From Chloroflexota bacterium (GTDB taxonomy: Bacteria; Chloroflexota; Limnocylindria; Limnocylindrales; CSP1-4): a DNA stretch of 64,000 nt. The stretch spans positions 1 to 64,000 of the forward strand of contig JAJYNP010000314.1 of assembly GCA_021786265.1 (NCBI GenBank), written 5' to 3'. Positions within the stretch are counted from its first letter, which is position 1. Each line of letters opens with the position of its first letter. The notes beneath the pieces are model-generated. The model did not search any database, was not told the DNA's origin, and worked only from the letters and a program-made list of their open reading frames with translations. Of the stretch, positions 34,924 through 42,867 are shown one piece after another. The position numbers and the translations under genes are program-made.

Positions 34924-36165
34924 TCACGCGACCTTCGGGTCGGTGTCGTCGGGATCCAGGTCGAAGTCGGCGCGTGCGTGGACCTCGGTCAGCGAATCGG
35001 TCAGCGGCGGCGGGACTGGCACCCGCACGCTGTGCCCCTCGCGCTGCGCCACTCGGCGGGCCGCGCGGGCCGCGACCGTCCTCGGGTCGGTCGTGGCGCG
35101 GTTGAGGTAGTAGAAGAAGAAGCTCGACACGACCGCCGCCACGGGGATCCCGAAGATCGCGCCGGCGATCCCCGCCAGCTTCCCGCCGATGATCACCGAG
35201 CCGAGCACCACCAGCGGGTGGAGCCCCACCGCCCCTGCCATCAGGCGTGGCTGTACCATGTTCATCACGATCATCCAGCCGATCACCATCACCACCAGGG
35301 CCGGCACGACGGCTCCCGGGTCGGTGAGGATCGCCACGATCACCGGCGGCGCCCACGAGACGAACGGCCCGAAGAAGGGGATCGCCTGGAGGACACCGGA
35401 GGCGGCGGCCACGATCGGCGTGTACTGCAGCCCGAGGACCATCCCGAGCACCGCCGCGAGCCCGCCGTACATGAGCCCCATGATCGCCTGCCCCCGCAGG
35501 AAGCCACCGAACGAGCGGGAGACGCTGCGCTCGAACAGGCGGAACTCCTCCGCGTACTGCGGCGGAACCAGCCGCACGCCGAAGGCCAGGATGCGGTCCC
35601 GATCCAGCACCATGTACAGCGACAGGAACAGGATGATCAGCAGGTTGCCGATGACCCCGAGCCCGGCCAGCGCGAAGCTCGACACGGGCGCGGCCACCGA
35701 GGGCAGGTCGTGGAGGAAGGTCTGCGCCTGCGCCGCGACGTCGATCTTGATGCCCAGCTGGTTGAGCGTGCCCTGGTTGGCCTGCAGGATGTCCAGCAGG
35801 CTCCGCTGCAGGGCGGGGGCGTTGTCGACGAACCTCGAGAGCGAGCTGGTGAACACCTGCGCGGCGTTGACGGCCAGGAGCAGGAGCGCTACCAGCAGCA
35901 GCCCGTACGTCAGCAGCACGGCGAGCCCGCGGGGCAGCCCGGGCGTCACCCGCTCCAGCACGCTCGCCACCGGCGACAGGACGAACGCGAGCAGCCAGGC
36001 CAGGAAGAAGACCAGCAGGATGTCGCCGAAATAGAGCAGGACGTTCGCCAGGAGGCCGACGAGCACCAGCGAGACGGCGAGCGTCCCAACGACCAGCAGC
36101 GCGTCGAGCCAGCGCCGCTCGCGCTCCGTGAGTCGCGATCCCGCCCCGGGCGACTCGGACACCAT
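34924..36165 (-). CDS. AI-2E family transporter-like (PerM/TqsA) membrane protein
   Basis: A 413-residue polytopic membrane protein. An initial pair of helices (LLVVGTLAVSLVLVGLLANVLLYF) is followed by LAWLLAFVLSPV, a soluble periplasmic-type segment (about 110-180), and the conserved C-terminal helices with GPFVSWAPPVIVA and GGKLAGIAGAIFGIPVAA, hallmarks of the UPF0118/AI-2E family. Members include autoinducer-2 exporters and Na+/H+ antiporter-like proteins, so the substrate cannot be named. The C-terminal ~50 residues are charged and cytoplasmic. A TAGACT -10 lies 6 nt upstream of the start. Confidence 0.88.
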   Translation of the reverse strand: MVSESPGAGSRLTERERRWLDALLVVGTLAVSLVLVGLLANVLLYFGDILLVFFLAWLLAFVLSPVASVLERVTPGLPRGLAVLLTYGLLLVALLLLAVNAAQVFTSSLSRFVDNAPALQRSLLDILQANQGTLNQLGIKIDVAAQAQTFLHDLPSVAAPVSSFALAGLGVIGNLLIILFLSLYMVLDRDRILAFGVRLVPPQYAEEFRLFERSVSRSFGGFLRGQAIMGLMYGGLAAVLGMVLGLQYTPIVAAASGVLQAIPFFGPFVSWAPPVIVAILTDPGAVVPALVVMVIGWMIVMNMVQPRLMAGAVGLHPLVVLGSVIIGGKLAGIAGAIFGIPVAAVVSSFFFYYLNRATTDPRTVAARAARRVAQREGHSVRVPVPPPLTDSLTEVHARADFDLDPDDTDPKVA

Positions 36166-36171
36166 GCGGTG

Positions 36172-36177
36172 AGTCTA
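36172..36177 (-). promoter_or_regulatory. -10 element (TAGACT on the minus strand) of the PerM-like gene
   Basis: It ends 6 nt before ATG 36165, with no Shine-Dalgarno between, so a leaderless start is likely. Confidence 0.5.
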
Positions 36178-36227
36178 CGACGTGGCCGCCGCCCGACGAA
36201 GAAGGATCCGCCGCGGGTTCGGTTCCC

Positions 36228-37268
36228 CTACCGTGCGATCGGCCCGAGCCCCATCCGGTCGTGGCAGACGCCGAGCGTATCCCGTGCGAGTGGCGCCAGC
36301 CGTTCCGCGCCCGCCCGCAGGACCTCCTCGACGTAGCCCGGCCGCTCCGACAGCTCGCGGCGCCGCTCCTGCGCCTCCGCGAAGAACGCGATGATCCGGT
36401 CGGCGAGCAGGCGCTTGGTGTCCACGCAGCCGGTGCGTGCGGTGCGCTCGCCTTCCCAGATCTCTTCGTACTCGAGCGGGCTGAAATACCGGTGCAGCTG
36501 GCACACGTTGCACACTTCGGGGCGCCCCGGGTCGGTGCGGCGGATCCGCTCCGTGTCGGTGACCATGCTCATGACCTGCCGGCGGATGACGTCCGGCCCG
36601 GCGAAGATGTCGATGACGTTCCCGAGCGACTTGGACATCTTGTTGGCGCCGTCGGTGCCCCGCACGATCGGCGAGTCGTTGAAGACCGCCTCGGGCTCGA
36701 CGAAGTAGTCCCCGTACCGTGCGTTCCAGGCACGCACGATCTCGCGGGTCAGCTCCAGGTGCGCCTGCTGGTCCTTGCCCACCGGCACGTACCGCGCGAG
36801 GTAGATGGCGATGTCGGCGGCCATCAGCACCGGGTACGTCAGCAGGGCGTGGTTGATGTCCTCCGGCTGCGAGCGCCGCTTCTCCTTGAACGAGGGCGTC
36901 CGCTCGACCCATGCCACGGGCACGACGCTGCTGAGCAGCCACGCGAGCTCGGTGTGCTCCGGCCGGTCCGACTGGCGGAACAGGACGGCCCGCTCGGGAT
37001 CCAGCCCGAGCGCCAGCAGCCCGAGCGCCATCTCGTAGGTGTTCTGCCGGATCAGCTCGCCGTTGTGGGTGCTGGTCAGCGCGTGGTAGTCCACGATGCA
37101 GTAGATCGCGTCGTGGCGTTCCTGCATCGCGATGTAGCTGCGGAACGCGCCCAGGTAGTTGCCGACGTGCGGCAACCCGGACGGCTGGACGCCGCTGAAG
37201 ACGCGGCCGCGCGGGAGGCTGGCGGGATCCTGCACCGCCGGGGCGGCGGGCTCGGGCTTGATGGTCAT
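36228..37268 (-). CDS. trpS: Tryptophanyl-tRNA synthetase
   Basis: Charges tRNA-Trp. The 346-residue class I enzyme carries the HIGH-equivalent in PSGLPHVGNYLGAF and the KMSKS loop as NKMSKSLGN. DYHALTSTHNGE and the substrate loop VPVGKDQQAHLELTREI are conserved. ATG 37268 gives the expected N-terminus, after a short Pro/Ala leader. TACACT on the minus strand lies 8 nt upstream. It is divergent from the DUF5317-like gene; 62 nt separate it from the PerM-like gene. Confidence 0.96.
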   Translation of the reverse strand: MTIKPEPAAPAVQDPASLPRGRVFSGVQPSGLPHVGNYLGAFRSYIAMQERHDAIYCIVDYHALTSTHNGELIRQNTYEMALGLLALGLDPERAVLFRQSDRPEHTELAWLLSSVVPVAWVERTPSFKEKRRSQPEDINHALLTYPVLMAADIAIYLARYVPVGKDQQAHLELTREIVRAWNARYGDYFVEPEAVFNDSPIVRGTDGANKMSKSLGNVIDIFAGPDVIRRQVMSMVTDTERIRRTDPGRPEVCNVCQLHRYFSPLEYEEIWEGERTARTGCVDTKRLLADRIIAFFAEAQERRRELSERPGYVEEVLRAGAERLAPLARDTLGVCHDRMGLGPIAR

Positions 37269-37276
37269 CGATCCGG

Positions 37277-37282
37277 AGTGTA
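37277..37282 (-). promoter_or_regulatory. -10 element (TACACT on the minus strand) of trpS
   Basis: The hexamer ends 8 nt before ATG 37268, consistent with leaderless transcription of trpS. A consensus -35 is not evident. Confidence 0.45.
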
Positions 37283-37478
37283 CCGGAGCAGCGGATGGCC
37301 GGGCGGCGACGCCCGGCCCGGGCGGATGGCCGCCGCCGGCGTCATCCGACTTTGCGCCGTTCCCGACCCGGTGGGACGCCGGCCGGGCGGGGGCGCCCGG
37401 GTGCGCCTCGGGCAGCAGAGTCCGCCTCGGGCGGCGGAGTCCTCCCACACCCCGGGCCCGGTGTATTACCGTGGGTCG

Positions 37479-38012
37479 GTGTTCATCCTGTACGCGATCG
37501 TCGCGGGGCTGGTGATCGGGCGGCTGCTCGGCGGCCGGTTCGACAACCTGGGCGCGCTGACCTTCCGCTGGACCTGGGTCGCGATCGCGGGGCTCGCCGC
37601 GCAGGTGGTGCTGTTCAGCGGGCCCGTCAGCGCCGCTGTGGGCGACGCCGGCGCGCCGCTCTATGTGGCATCGACGGTGGCCGTGCTGGGCTTCGTGCTG
37701 GGCAACGTGAGCATCCCCGGGATGCCGATCGTTGCGCTCGGCGCCGGGCTCAACCTGCTCGCGATCGCCGCGAACGGGGGCACGATGCCCGCGAGCGGCG
37801 CGGCACTGGCGGCTCTCGGCAAGGGCACGTCGGCCGGCTACATCAACAGCCGCGAGCTCGTCGCGCCCGTCCTGCTGCCGCTCGGCGACGTCTTCGCGCT
37901 GCCCTCGTGGATGCCGCTCGCGAACGTCTTCAGCGTGGGCGACGTGCTCATCGGTGCCGGCATCTTCGCGGTGATCGTGGCGGCGATGCGCCGGGGGCCG
38001 GCGGGCGGTTAG
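37479..38012 (+). CDS. DUF5317-like membrane protein
   Basis: A 177-residue integral membrane protein with about four to five helices: FILYAIVAGLVIGRLLGG, WVAIAGLAAQVVLFS, LYVASTVAVLGFVLGN, ALGAGLNLLAIAANGGTMP and VGDVLIGAGIFAVIVAAMRR. The central NLLAIAANGGTMPAS block and the terminal ANVFSVGDVLI motif match the DUF5317 family found in Chloroflexi, Actinobacteria and Firmicutes. The GTG 37479 start is preceded by TATTAC-like sequence 9 nt upstream. No function is known. Divergent from trpS; the long riboswitch-containing gap follows. Confidence 0.75.
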   Translation: MFILYAIVAGLVIGRLLGGRFDNLGALTFRWTWVAIAGLAAQVVLFSGPVSAAVGDAGAPLYVASTVAVLGFVLGNVSIPGMPIVALGAGLNLLAIAANGGTMPASGAALAALGKGTSAGYINSRELVAPVLLPLGDVFALPSWMPLANVFSVGDVLIGAGIFAVIVAAMRRGPAGG

Positions 38013-38030
38013 CACGGTGACGGTCTGTCC

Positions 38031-38205
38031 GGCGACAGACGGCGACAGACGGCGACAGACGGCGACCTGGGCGGCGTGGGTGACACTGGCGTCGGACCGG
38101 AGGCAGCCGACGGCGGCGTGAGGGCTCGCGACCGCGGTACGGTGGGGCCCGCGGCCTCGTGGGGGAGGTCGCGACGGCGGTGCGGTGAGGGCTCGCGACG
38201 GCGGT
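38031..38205. repeat. Short tandem and direct repeats downstream of the DUF5317-like gene
   Basis: 38031-38066 holds 3.6 copies of the 10-mer GGCGACAGAC. The first copy also pairs with the preceding GTCTGTC to form a small hairpin. A 21-bp element beginning GTGAGGGCTCGCGAC occurs at 38118-38138 and again, with one change, at 38185-38205. No gene is supported in 38013-38379. Confidence 0.7.
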
Positions 38206-38379
38206 GCCGTGGCCGTGCCGGCAGCCCCGGGCTCGCCTGCCCCATCGGTCGCAGCGGCGTCCAGCTCGGCTCCGCCGGATGGCGCCGAGCCGCTGTCGCC
38301 GACCGCACCGTCGATCGGGGCGGAGGGTACTGGTACCACCGGCTGATCCAGGCGGCCGTTCGCCGGTACCTGTGTCCCA

Positions 38380-38408
38380 TTGTTGGACCCGCTGCCGCTG
38401 CGTAGCTT
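38380..38408 (+). promoter_or_regulatory. Possible promoter for the riboswitch transcript
   Basis: TTGTTG (38380-38385) and TAGCTT (38403-38408) with 17-bp spacing, about 34 nt upstream of the riboswitch P1 stem. Weak hexamers, but the position is right. Confidence 0.35.
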
Positions 38409-38441
38409 CCGATGCGGCAGCGATGGACGCTGCCCGATCCG

Positions 38442-38529
38442 GCTCTCGTCCAGGGCAAACCCGCCGCGAGGCGGGGACGCAAAGCCAGGGACCTTCCGGC
38501 TGACGGAAGGCCGCCCGGTTGCCGGGAGC
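38442..38529 (+). ncRNA. Cyclic di-GMP-I (GEMM) riboswitch
   Basis: Matches the class I c-di-GMP aptamer. Stem P1 is GCTCTC (38442-38447) with GGGAGC (38524-38529). The conserved strand AGGGCAAACC is followed by a hairpin with CCGCC/GGCGG arms and a GCGA (GNRA) tetraloop, then the invariant GGGACGCAAAGCC. A second arm, CCTTCC/GGAAGG, leads to the receptor-side CCGCCCGGTTGCC closing strand. These blocks occur in the order and spacing of the Vibrio cholerae Vc2 aptamer. A strong Shine-Dalgarno (AGGAGGGG) and ATG of a 21-codon ORF follow 14-24 nt after P1, so control is probably translational or on transcript stability. No diguanylate cyclase or phosphodiesterase gene is in the window. Confidence 0.9.
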
Positions 38530-38553
38530 GCGTCGCACCGACAGGAGGGGAAC

Positions 38554-38619
38554 ATGAAGGCGATCCTGGCGCGCTTCATGCTCGCCACGGCGGCGCGTGC
38601 CGTCGCGGAATGGTTCTGA
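38554..38619 (+). CDS. Riboswitch-controlled 21-residue micro-ORF
   Basis: ATG 38554 has an AGGAGGGG Shine-Dalgarno 3-10 nt upstream, the best in this part of the window. The product is MKAILARFMLATAARAVAEWF, a hydrophobic, weakly basic peptide that could form one amphipathic helix. It is the first reading frame after the c-di-GMP riboswitch and has no recognisable family. The strong ribosome-binding site argues that it is translated; it could be a functional peptide or a leader regulating the next ORF. Confidence 0.55.
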   Translation: MKAILARFMLATAARAVAEWF

Positions 38620-38635
38620 GCGCCAGGGTGCGGTG

Positions 38636-38743
38636 GTGACGAAGATGAAGCGCAACTTCCGGGTGGCAACGTTCCGCATCCTGCTCGCGCTCGCGGCGAT
38701 CGGCAGCTCTGCCCTCGTGCTCGAGGCGGGCCGCCGCTGGTAA
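38636..38743 (+). CDS. Second micro-ORF (35 residues, single hydrophobic helix)
   Basis: GTG 38636 with AGGG 7 nt upstream; ATG 38645 is an alternative start (32 residues). The basic start (TKMKRNFRVATFR) leads to a hydrophobic stretch (ILLALAAIGSSALVL) and a basic EAGRRW end. This could be a small membrane peptide. It begins 16 nt after the first micro-ORF, in the same transcript under the riboswitch, and is followed by a hairpin terminator. Both micro-ORFs end in aromatic residues. No family recognised. Confidence 0.45.
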   Translation: MTKMKRNFRVATFRILLALAAIGSSALVLEAGRRW

Positions 38744-38792
38744 CAGCGGGCACGAGATGACGGCCTCATCCGCCGTCTGACGCACGCCGAGG

Positions 38793-38815
38793 GACCGCCG
38801 GAAACGCCGGCGGTC
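38793..38815 (+). terminator. Hairpin terminator after the micro-ORFs
   Basis: Perfect 9-bp stem, GACCGCCGG and CCGGCGGTC, with a 5-nt loop. It delimits a short transcript of about 400 nt starting near the riboswitch. Confidence 0.6.
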
Positions 38816-39255
38816 TCGCGGTTTCCGGGCTGGAGCATCGCGGCCCACGTGTCGCGCGCGGGACCCAGGCGCCTGGCAGGCTCCACCCACCGGCGGCCGA
38901 CCCGGGGAACTGCCGGATGTTCGTGGGGGGAACGGGAGACGGGAAGCCACCATCGCCCCGGCGCCGCCATCTGCGATATTCGAACCTCCACTGACGCCTC
39001 ACTTCGGATTCCGCTGCCAGTGACCCGATCCAGTGCGACCCGGTTTCTCCGGAGCCGTCCAGCGGGCATGTTCCCCCCTCCAACGTTCCACGGGTGAGAA
39101 ACCGGCAGAAGGGGACGGGACCGGACACCGCCGGACACGGTCGGACACGGCGGGCACCCCGAGGCGCGCGGGCCGCCCGCCGATCCAGGTGGCCCAGGAC
39201 CGACCACCCCGGGTTGATCGACCCGGATGCGCCCGGGCGGTGCGTGCGGTCCCGC
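38816..39255. other. Intergenic region before hom, no gene seen
   Basis: No supported gene. The stretch has lower GC around 38965-39065 than its surroundings. 39118-39155 carries several GGACAC/CGGACACGG short repeats. Neither a T-box nor a threonine-attenuator-like leader peptide could be made out. Confidence 0.4.
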
Positions 39256-39261
39256 TACAAT
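39256..39261 (+). promoter_or_regulatory. -10 element TACAAT of the hom-thrC-thrB operon
   Basis: Near-consensus -10 (TATAAT with one change) ending 7 nt before ATG 39269, giving a leaderless hom. No clear -35. Confidence 0.55.
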
Positions 39262-39268
39262 CCCCGCG

Positions 39269-40513
39269 ATGACCGCGCCACCCTTGGCCAACGGCCCCCG
39301 CGCCGCCGCATCCCCGCTTCGCATCGCGCTGCTCGGTCTGGGCACCGTCGGGCGAGAGGTCGCGCGCGGGCTCACCACCGCCGGCCAGCGGCACCGCTCG
39401 GCCACCGGCGGGCGCGAGGTCCGTCTCGCGGCCGTCGCCGACCGCGACGCGTCCCGCTTCGAGGGGCTCGATCTCCGGGGCGTCGAGTGCCTCGACGACG
39501 GCTCCGCTCTCATCGGGCGCCCGGACATCGACGTGGTGGTCGAGCTGATCGGTGGGATCGAGACGGCAGGACGGCTGGTGGCCGCCGCCCTCGGCGCCGG
39601 CCATGCCGTCGTCACGGCCAACAAGGCGCTGCTCGCCCGCCGGGGGGTCGAGCTGGAGCGCGTCGCTCGCGATCGCGGTGCGGCGCTGCGGTTCGAGGCC
39701 GCCGTCGGGGGCGCGATCCCGGTCCTTGCGACGCTGGCGGGCGACCTCGCCGCCAACCGCATCGACGCCGTCCGCGGCATCGTCAACGGCTCCACCAACT
39801 TCGTGCTGACCCAGATGACCGAGGCCGGCGCCGCGTACGACGACGTCATCGCGCGGGCGAAGTCGCTCGGGTTTCTCGAGGCGGACCCCAGCGCGGACGT
39901 CGAGGGCCGCGACGCCGCCGACAAGCTGGCGATCCTCGTCCGGCTGGCGTTCGGCGCCTGGCCCGACGTGGCGGCGATCCGGCGTGCGCCGCCTGCCCTG
40001 GACGGCGACGGTCCGGCCGGCATCACCGGCGTGACCGCCGCCCTCATCGAGGCTGCGCGGCGGGAGGACCTCACGGTCAAGCTCGTCGCGCAGGCGACCC
40101 GGGACTGCGACGGCATCGTCACGGCCTGGGTGCTGCCCGTCGCCGTGCCTGTCCGCGATCCGCTCGCCCGGACGGACGGAGCCGAGAACCGCATCGAGAT
40201 CGACGGCGACCCGGTCGGAAGGGTGGCGTTCGTCGGTCCGGGGGCGGGCGGCGCGCCCACCAGCAGCGCGGTGCTCGGCGACCTGCTGGCGATCGCCCGC
40301 GGCGGGGGTTCCACCTGGGCCGACCTCCCGCCCGCGCCCGTGCTTCCCGCGGAACGGCTCGTGGATGGCATGGATGTCGCACGGCGGTGGCTCACCTGCG
40401 ATCTGCCCGGGGAGGGGGGGCTGACGAGCGCAACCCCGCTCGACGACCTGCGCGCCCGGCTGGCCGGTTCGGGATTCAACGCCACCCTGCTTCCCGTGCT
40501 CGAGGAGCCCTGA
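39269..40513 (+). CDS. hom: Homoserine dehydrogenase
   Basis: NAD(P)H reduction of aspartate semialdehyde to homoserine. 414 residues. RIALLGLGTVGREVARGL is the nucleotide-binding motif. VTANKALLA and GAIPVLATLAGDLAANRI lead to the catalytic region with VRGIVNGSTNFVLTQM and FLEADPSADVEGRDAADKLAIL, containing the catalytic Lys/Asp. VGPGAGGAPTSSAVLGDLL is the usual late motif. After it only a ~75-residue non-ACT tail remains, so the C-terminal ACT domain that gives threonine inhibition in Bacillus-type Hom is missing; feedback control may rest on LysC. It leads the hom-thrC-thrB operon. Confidence 0.95.
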   Translation: MTAPPLANGPRAAASPLRIALLGLGTVGREVARGLTTAGQRHRSATGGREVRLAAVADRDASRFEGLDLRGVECLDDGSALIGRPDIDVVVELIGGIETAGRLVAAALGAGHAVVTANKALLARRGVELERVARDRGAALRFEAAVGGAIPVLATLAGDLAANRIDAVRGIVNGSTNFVLTQMTEAGAAYDDVIARAKSLGFLEADPSADVEGRDAADKLAILVRLAFGAWPDVAAIRRAPPALDGDGPAGITGVTAALIEAARREDLTVKLVAQATRDCDGIVTAWVLPVAVPVRDPLARTDGAENRIEIDGDPVGRVAFVGPGAGGAPTSSAVLGDLLAIARGGGSTWADLPPAPVLPAERLVDGMDVARRWLTCDLPGEGGLTSATPLDDLRARLAGSGFNATLLPVLEEP

Positions 40514-40516
40514 CCC

Positions 40517-41635
40517 ATGCGCATGAGCGAGGTGCTCCGCCACCTCCGGCAGCAGCAGGCGACGAGCGGCGCCCGACCGCGCCTGCTCCACCGGTACGCC
40601 GGGTTTCTCCCCGTGAGCTCGGCCACCCCGCCGCTCTCGCTCGGCGAGGGCTTCACCCCGCTGGTCCACGCGCGCACGCTCGGCCGTGCCATCGGCTGTC
40701 CCGAGCTGTACCTGAAGTACGAGGGCATGAACCCGACCGGCTCGTTCAAGGACCGCGGCATGGTCGTGGCGGTCGCCAAGGCGCTCGAGGAGGGCGCGAA
40801 GGCGGTCATCTGCGCATCCACTGGCAACACGTCGGCGTCGGCCGCGGCGTATGGTGCGAGCGCCGGGCTCGAGGTGATCGTCGTCCTCCCGGCAGGCCGC
40901 ATCGCCGCCGGCAAGCTGCTCCAGGCGCAGGTCGCCGGCGCGCGGGTGGTCGCCGTCGACGGCAACTTCGACGATGCGCTGCGGGTGGTGCGCGAGCTGG
41001 CGGCGTCCGGCGAGAAGACCGGCCACCCGGTCACGCTGGTGAACTCCGTGAACCCGTACCGGCTCGAGGGACAGAAGACCGCGGCGTTCGAGGTCTGCGA
41101 CGACCTGGGCGGCGCCCCCGACTACCTGGCGATCCCGGTCGGCAACGCTGGGAACATCAGCGCGTACTGGGCGGGCTTCACCGAGTACCGGGACGCGGGG
41201 CTCGTGGAGACGCGGCCGATCATGCTCGGCTTCCAGGCCGCCGGCGCGGCGCCGATCGTGCTCGGCCACCCGGTCGAACAGCCGGAGACGGTGGCGACCG
41301 CGATCCGCATCGGCAACCCGGCCAGCTGGCAGAAGGCGGTCCGGGCGCGGGACGAGTCGGGCGGCCGGATCGAGGCGGTCACCGACGAGGAGATCCTCGA
41401 CGCCTACCGCGACCTGGCCCGCTACGAGGGCGTGTTCTGCGAGCCGGCGAGTGCGGCGTCGGTGGCGGGTGTGCGGAAGCTGGCCGCCGAGGGCGCGATC
41501 GACCCGGGCGGGACGATTGTCTGCGTGCTGACGGGGCACGGACTGAAAGACCCGGACACGGCGCGACGGAACGTGCTTGCGGGGCTGACGGCGCCACCGA
41601 CGGTGGAGGGTGTGATGGGGGCGCTGGGCTGGTGA
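40517..41635 (+). CDS. thrC: Threonine synthase
   Basis: PLP enzyme converting O-phosphohomoserine to threonine. The 372-residue length matches the short, Bacillus-type class. The PLP lysine is Lys78 in [32 protein letters not shown] binds the cofactor phosphate, and the [16 protein letters not shown] loop is conserved. It begins 4 nt after hom; its TGA overlaps the GTG of thrB. Confidence 0.96.
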   Translation: MRMSEVLRHLRQQQATSGARPRLLHRYAGFLPVSSATPPLSLGEGFTPLVHARTLGRAIGCPELYLKYEGMNPTGSFKDRGMVVAVAKALEEGAKAVICASTGNTSASAAAYGASAGLEVIVVLPAGRIAAGKLLQAQVAGARVVAVDGNFDDALRVVRELAASGEKTGHPVTLVNSVNPYRLEGQKTAAFEVCDDLGGAPDYLAIPVGNAGNISAYWAGFTEYRDAGLVETRPIMLGFQAAGAAPIVLGHPVEQPETVATAIRIGNPASWQKAVRARDESGGRIEAVTDEEILDAYRDLARYEGVFCEPASAASVAGVRKLAAEGAIDPGGTIVCVLTGHGLKDPDTARRNVLAGLTAPPTVEGVMGALGW

Positions 41636-42807
41636 CGGGCCGTCGCCGCCGCCGGGGGGCCGACGTGCCCGCGGTGTCGCCCGACGTGCCCGCGGTGTCG
41701 CCCGCGGTGACCGAAACGCCCGCGGTGTCGCCCGACGTGCCCGCGGTGTCGCCCGATGCACCCACGGAAACGTCTGACACGCCCGCGGCGGGCGCGCCCG
41801 GCGCGAACTCCCCGACCGGCGAGTCCGCCCCGCCTCCCGAACCCCGCGCGGTCCAGCCGCCGCCCTTCCCCGGTCTCGTCCACCGCCGCGTCGTGGTCGA
41901 CGTGCCCGCCACCACCGCCAACCTCGGCGCCGGCTACGACGTCCTCGCCATGGCCCTCGACCTGGTGAACCGCGTCACGGTCGAGGTGCTGGCCGAGCCG
42001 TCGGTCGAGCTGACGGTGGAGGGAGAGGGAGAGGGGAAGCTCGCCGGCGACCGGCACAATCGGTTCGTGGTCGCGCTGGAGCTGGGCCTCCGCTGGGCCC
42101 TGGGCGAGGTCCCGCAGGGGATCGGCTGGCGGATCGCGATGCGCAACGAGATCCCGCTGGCCCGCGGGCTTGGCTCCTCGGCGGCTGCGACCGTGGCCGG
42201 GCTCGTCGCCGCCGACGCGCTGACGGGCGGGCAGCTCGGGGAGCGTCGCCAGCTCGACCTCGCCTGCGAACTCGAGGGGCATCCCGACAACGCCTCGGCC
42301 GCGCTGCTCGGCGGGTTCGTGGTGGTGGCCATGGTCGGCGGTCGCCCCGAGGCCGTCCGGTTCGACGTGCCCGGGCGTCTGCGCGCGGTCCTGTTCGTGC
42401 CCGACCGCGCCCTGGCGACGACCGCGATGCGCGCCGCCCTCCCGCATGACGTGCCACACCGCGACGCCGTCTTCAACGTGGGCCGTGCCGCCCTGGCCGT
42501 GGCCGCGATCACCAGCGGCCGGTACGCGCTGCTGCGCGACGCGACCGAGGACCGGCTCCACGAGCCATACCGGGCCGCCGTCTATCCGGAGCTGCCGTCG
42601 CTCGTCTCGGCCGCCCGCGAGGCCGGGGCGCTCGGGGCGTGCCTGTCGGGCGCGGGATCGAGCGTGATCGCCTTCGCCGACGACGAACGCACGCTCGATG
42701 CGGCGGGGGAGGCGATGGCGCGCGTCGCGTCGGAGCGAGGGCTGGCGGGCCGGGTCCGGCCGGTTGCGCCCCGCAACGCCGGGCCGATCGTGGTGGAGGC
42801 AACGTAG
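41632..42807 (+). CDS. thrB: Homoserine kinase with repetitive N-terminal extension
   Basis: GHMP kinase that phosphorylates homoserine. The core (from about residue 83, [20 protein letters not shown]) has the ATP-binding [18 protein letters not shown] and the C-terminal [15 protein letters not shown]. About 82 residues precede it; they are Pro/Val/Ser-rich and contain repeats of a 7-residue unit (DVPAVSP) encoded by a 21-bp DNA repeat. Normal homoserine kinases lack this. The frame is open from GTG 41632, which overlaps the thrC stop (GTGA), so the extension is probably translated. A start near the core would lack a good ATG/Shine-Dalgarno. Confidence 0.9.
   Translation: MTGRRRRRGADVPAVSPDVPAVSPAVTETPAVSPDVPAVSPDAPTETSDTPAAGAPGANSPTGESAPPPEPRAVQPPPFPGLVHRRVVVDVPATTANLGAGYDVLAMALDLVNRVTVEVLAEPSVELTVEGEGEGKLAGDRHNRFVVALELGLRWALGEVPQGIGWRIAMRNEIPLARGLGSSAAATVAGLVAADALTGGQLGERRQLDLACELEGHPDNASAALLGGFVVVAMVGGRPEAVRFDVPGRLRAVLFVPDRALATTAMRAALPHDVPHRDAVFNVGRAALAVAAITSGRYALLRDATEDRLHEPYRAAVYPELPSLVSAAREAGALGACLSGAGSSVIAFADDERTLDAAGEAMARVASERGLAGRVRPVAPRNAGPIVVEAT
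41661..41760 (+). repeat. 21-bp tandem repeats in the 5' part of thrB
   Basis: Unit CGACGTGCCCGCGGTGTCGCC occurs at 41661 and 41682, a diverged copy follows, and it recurs at 41733. It encodes the VPAVSPD repeats. Confidence 0.85.
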
Positions 42808-42813
42808 GGGCTC

Positions 42814-42831
42814 GTCGCCTCCCGCGGCGAC
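42814..42831. terminator. Small hairpin between convergent thrB and the sensor kinase
   Basis: 6-bp stem, GTCGCC and GGCGAC, with a 6-nt loop just after the thrB stop. Modest stability. Confidence 0.35.
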
Positions 42832-42867
42832 TGTCCACCTCGACCCCACGCGCGTCGCCCGCCGCCC

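Noticed and set aside
38380..38619. 79-codon ORF beginning at 38380 through the riboswitch
   Set aside because: It would overlap the aptamer, and its end is the 21-codon ORF, which has its own strong Shine-Dalgarno. The upstream part is not protein-like.
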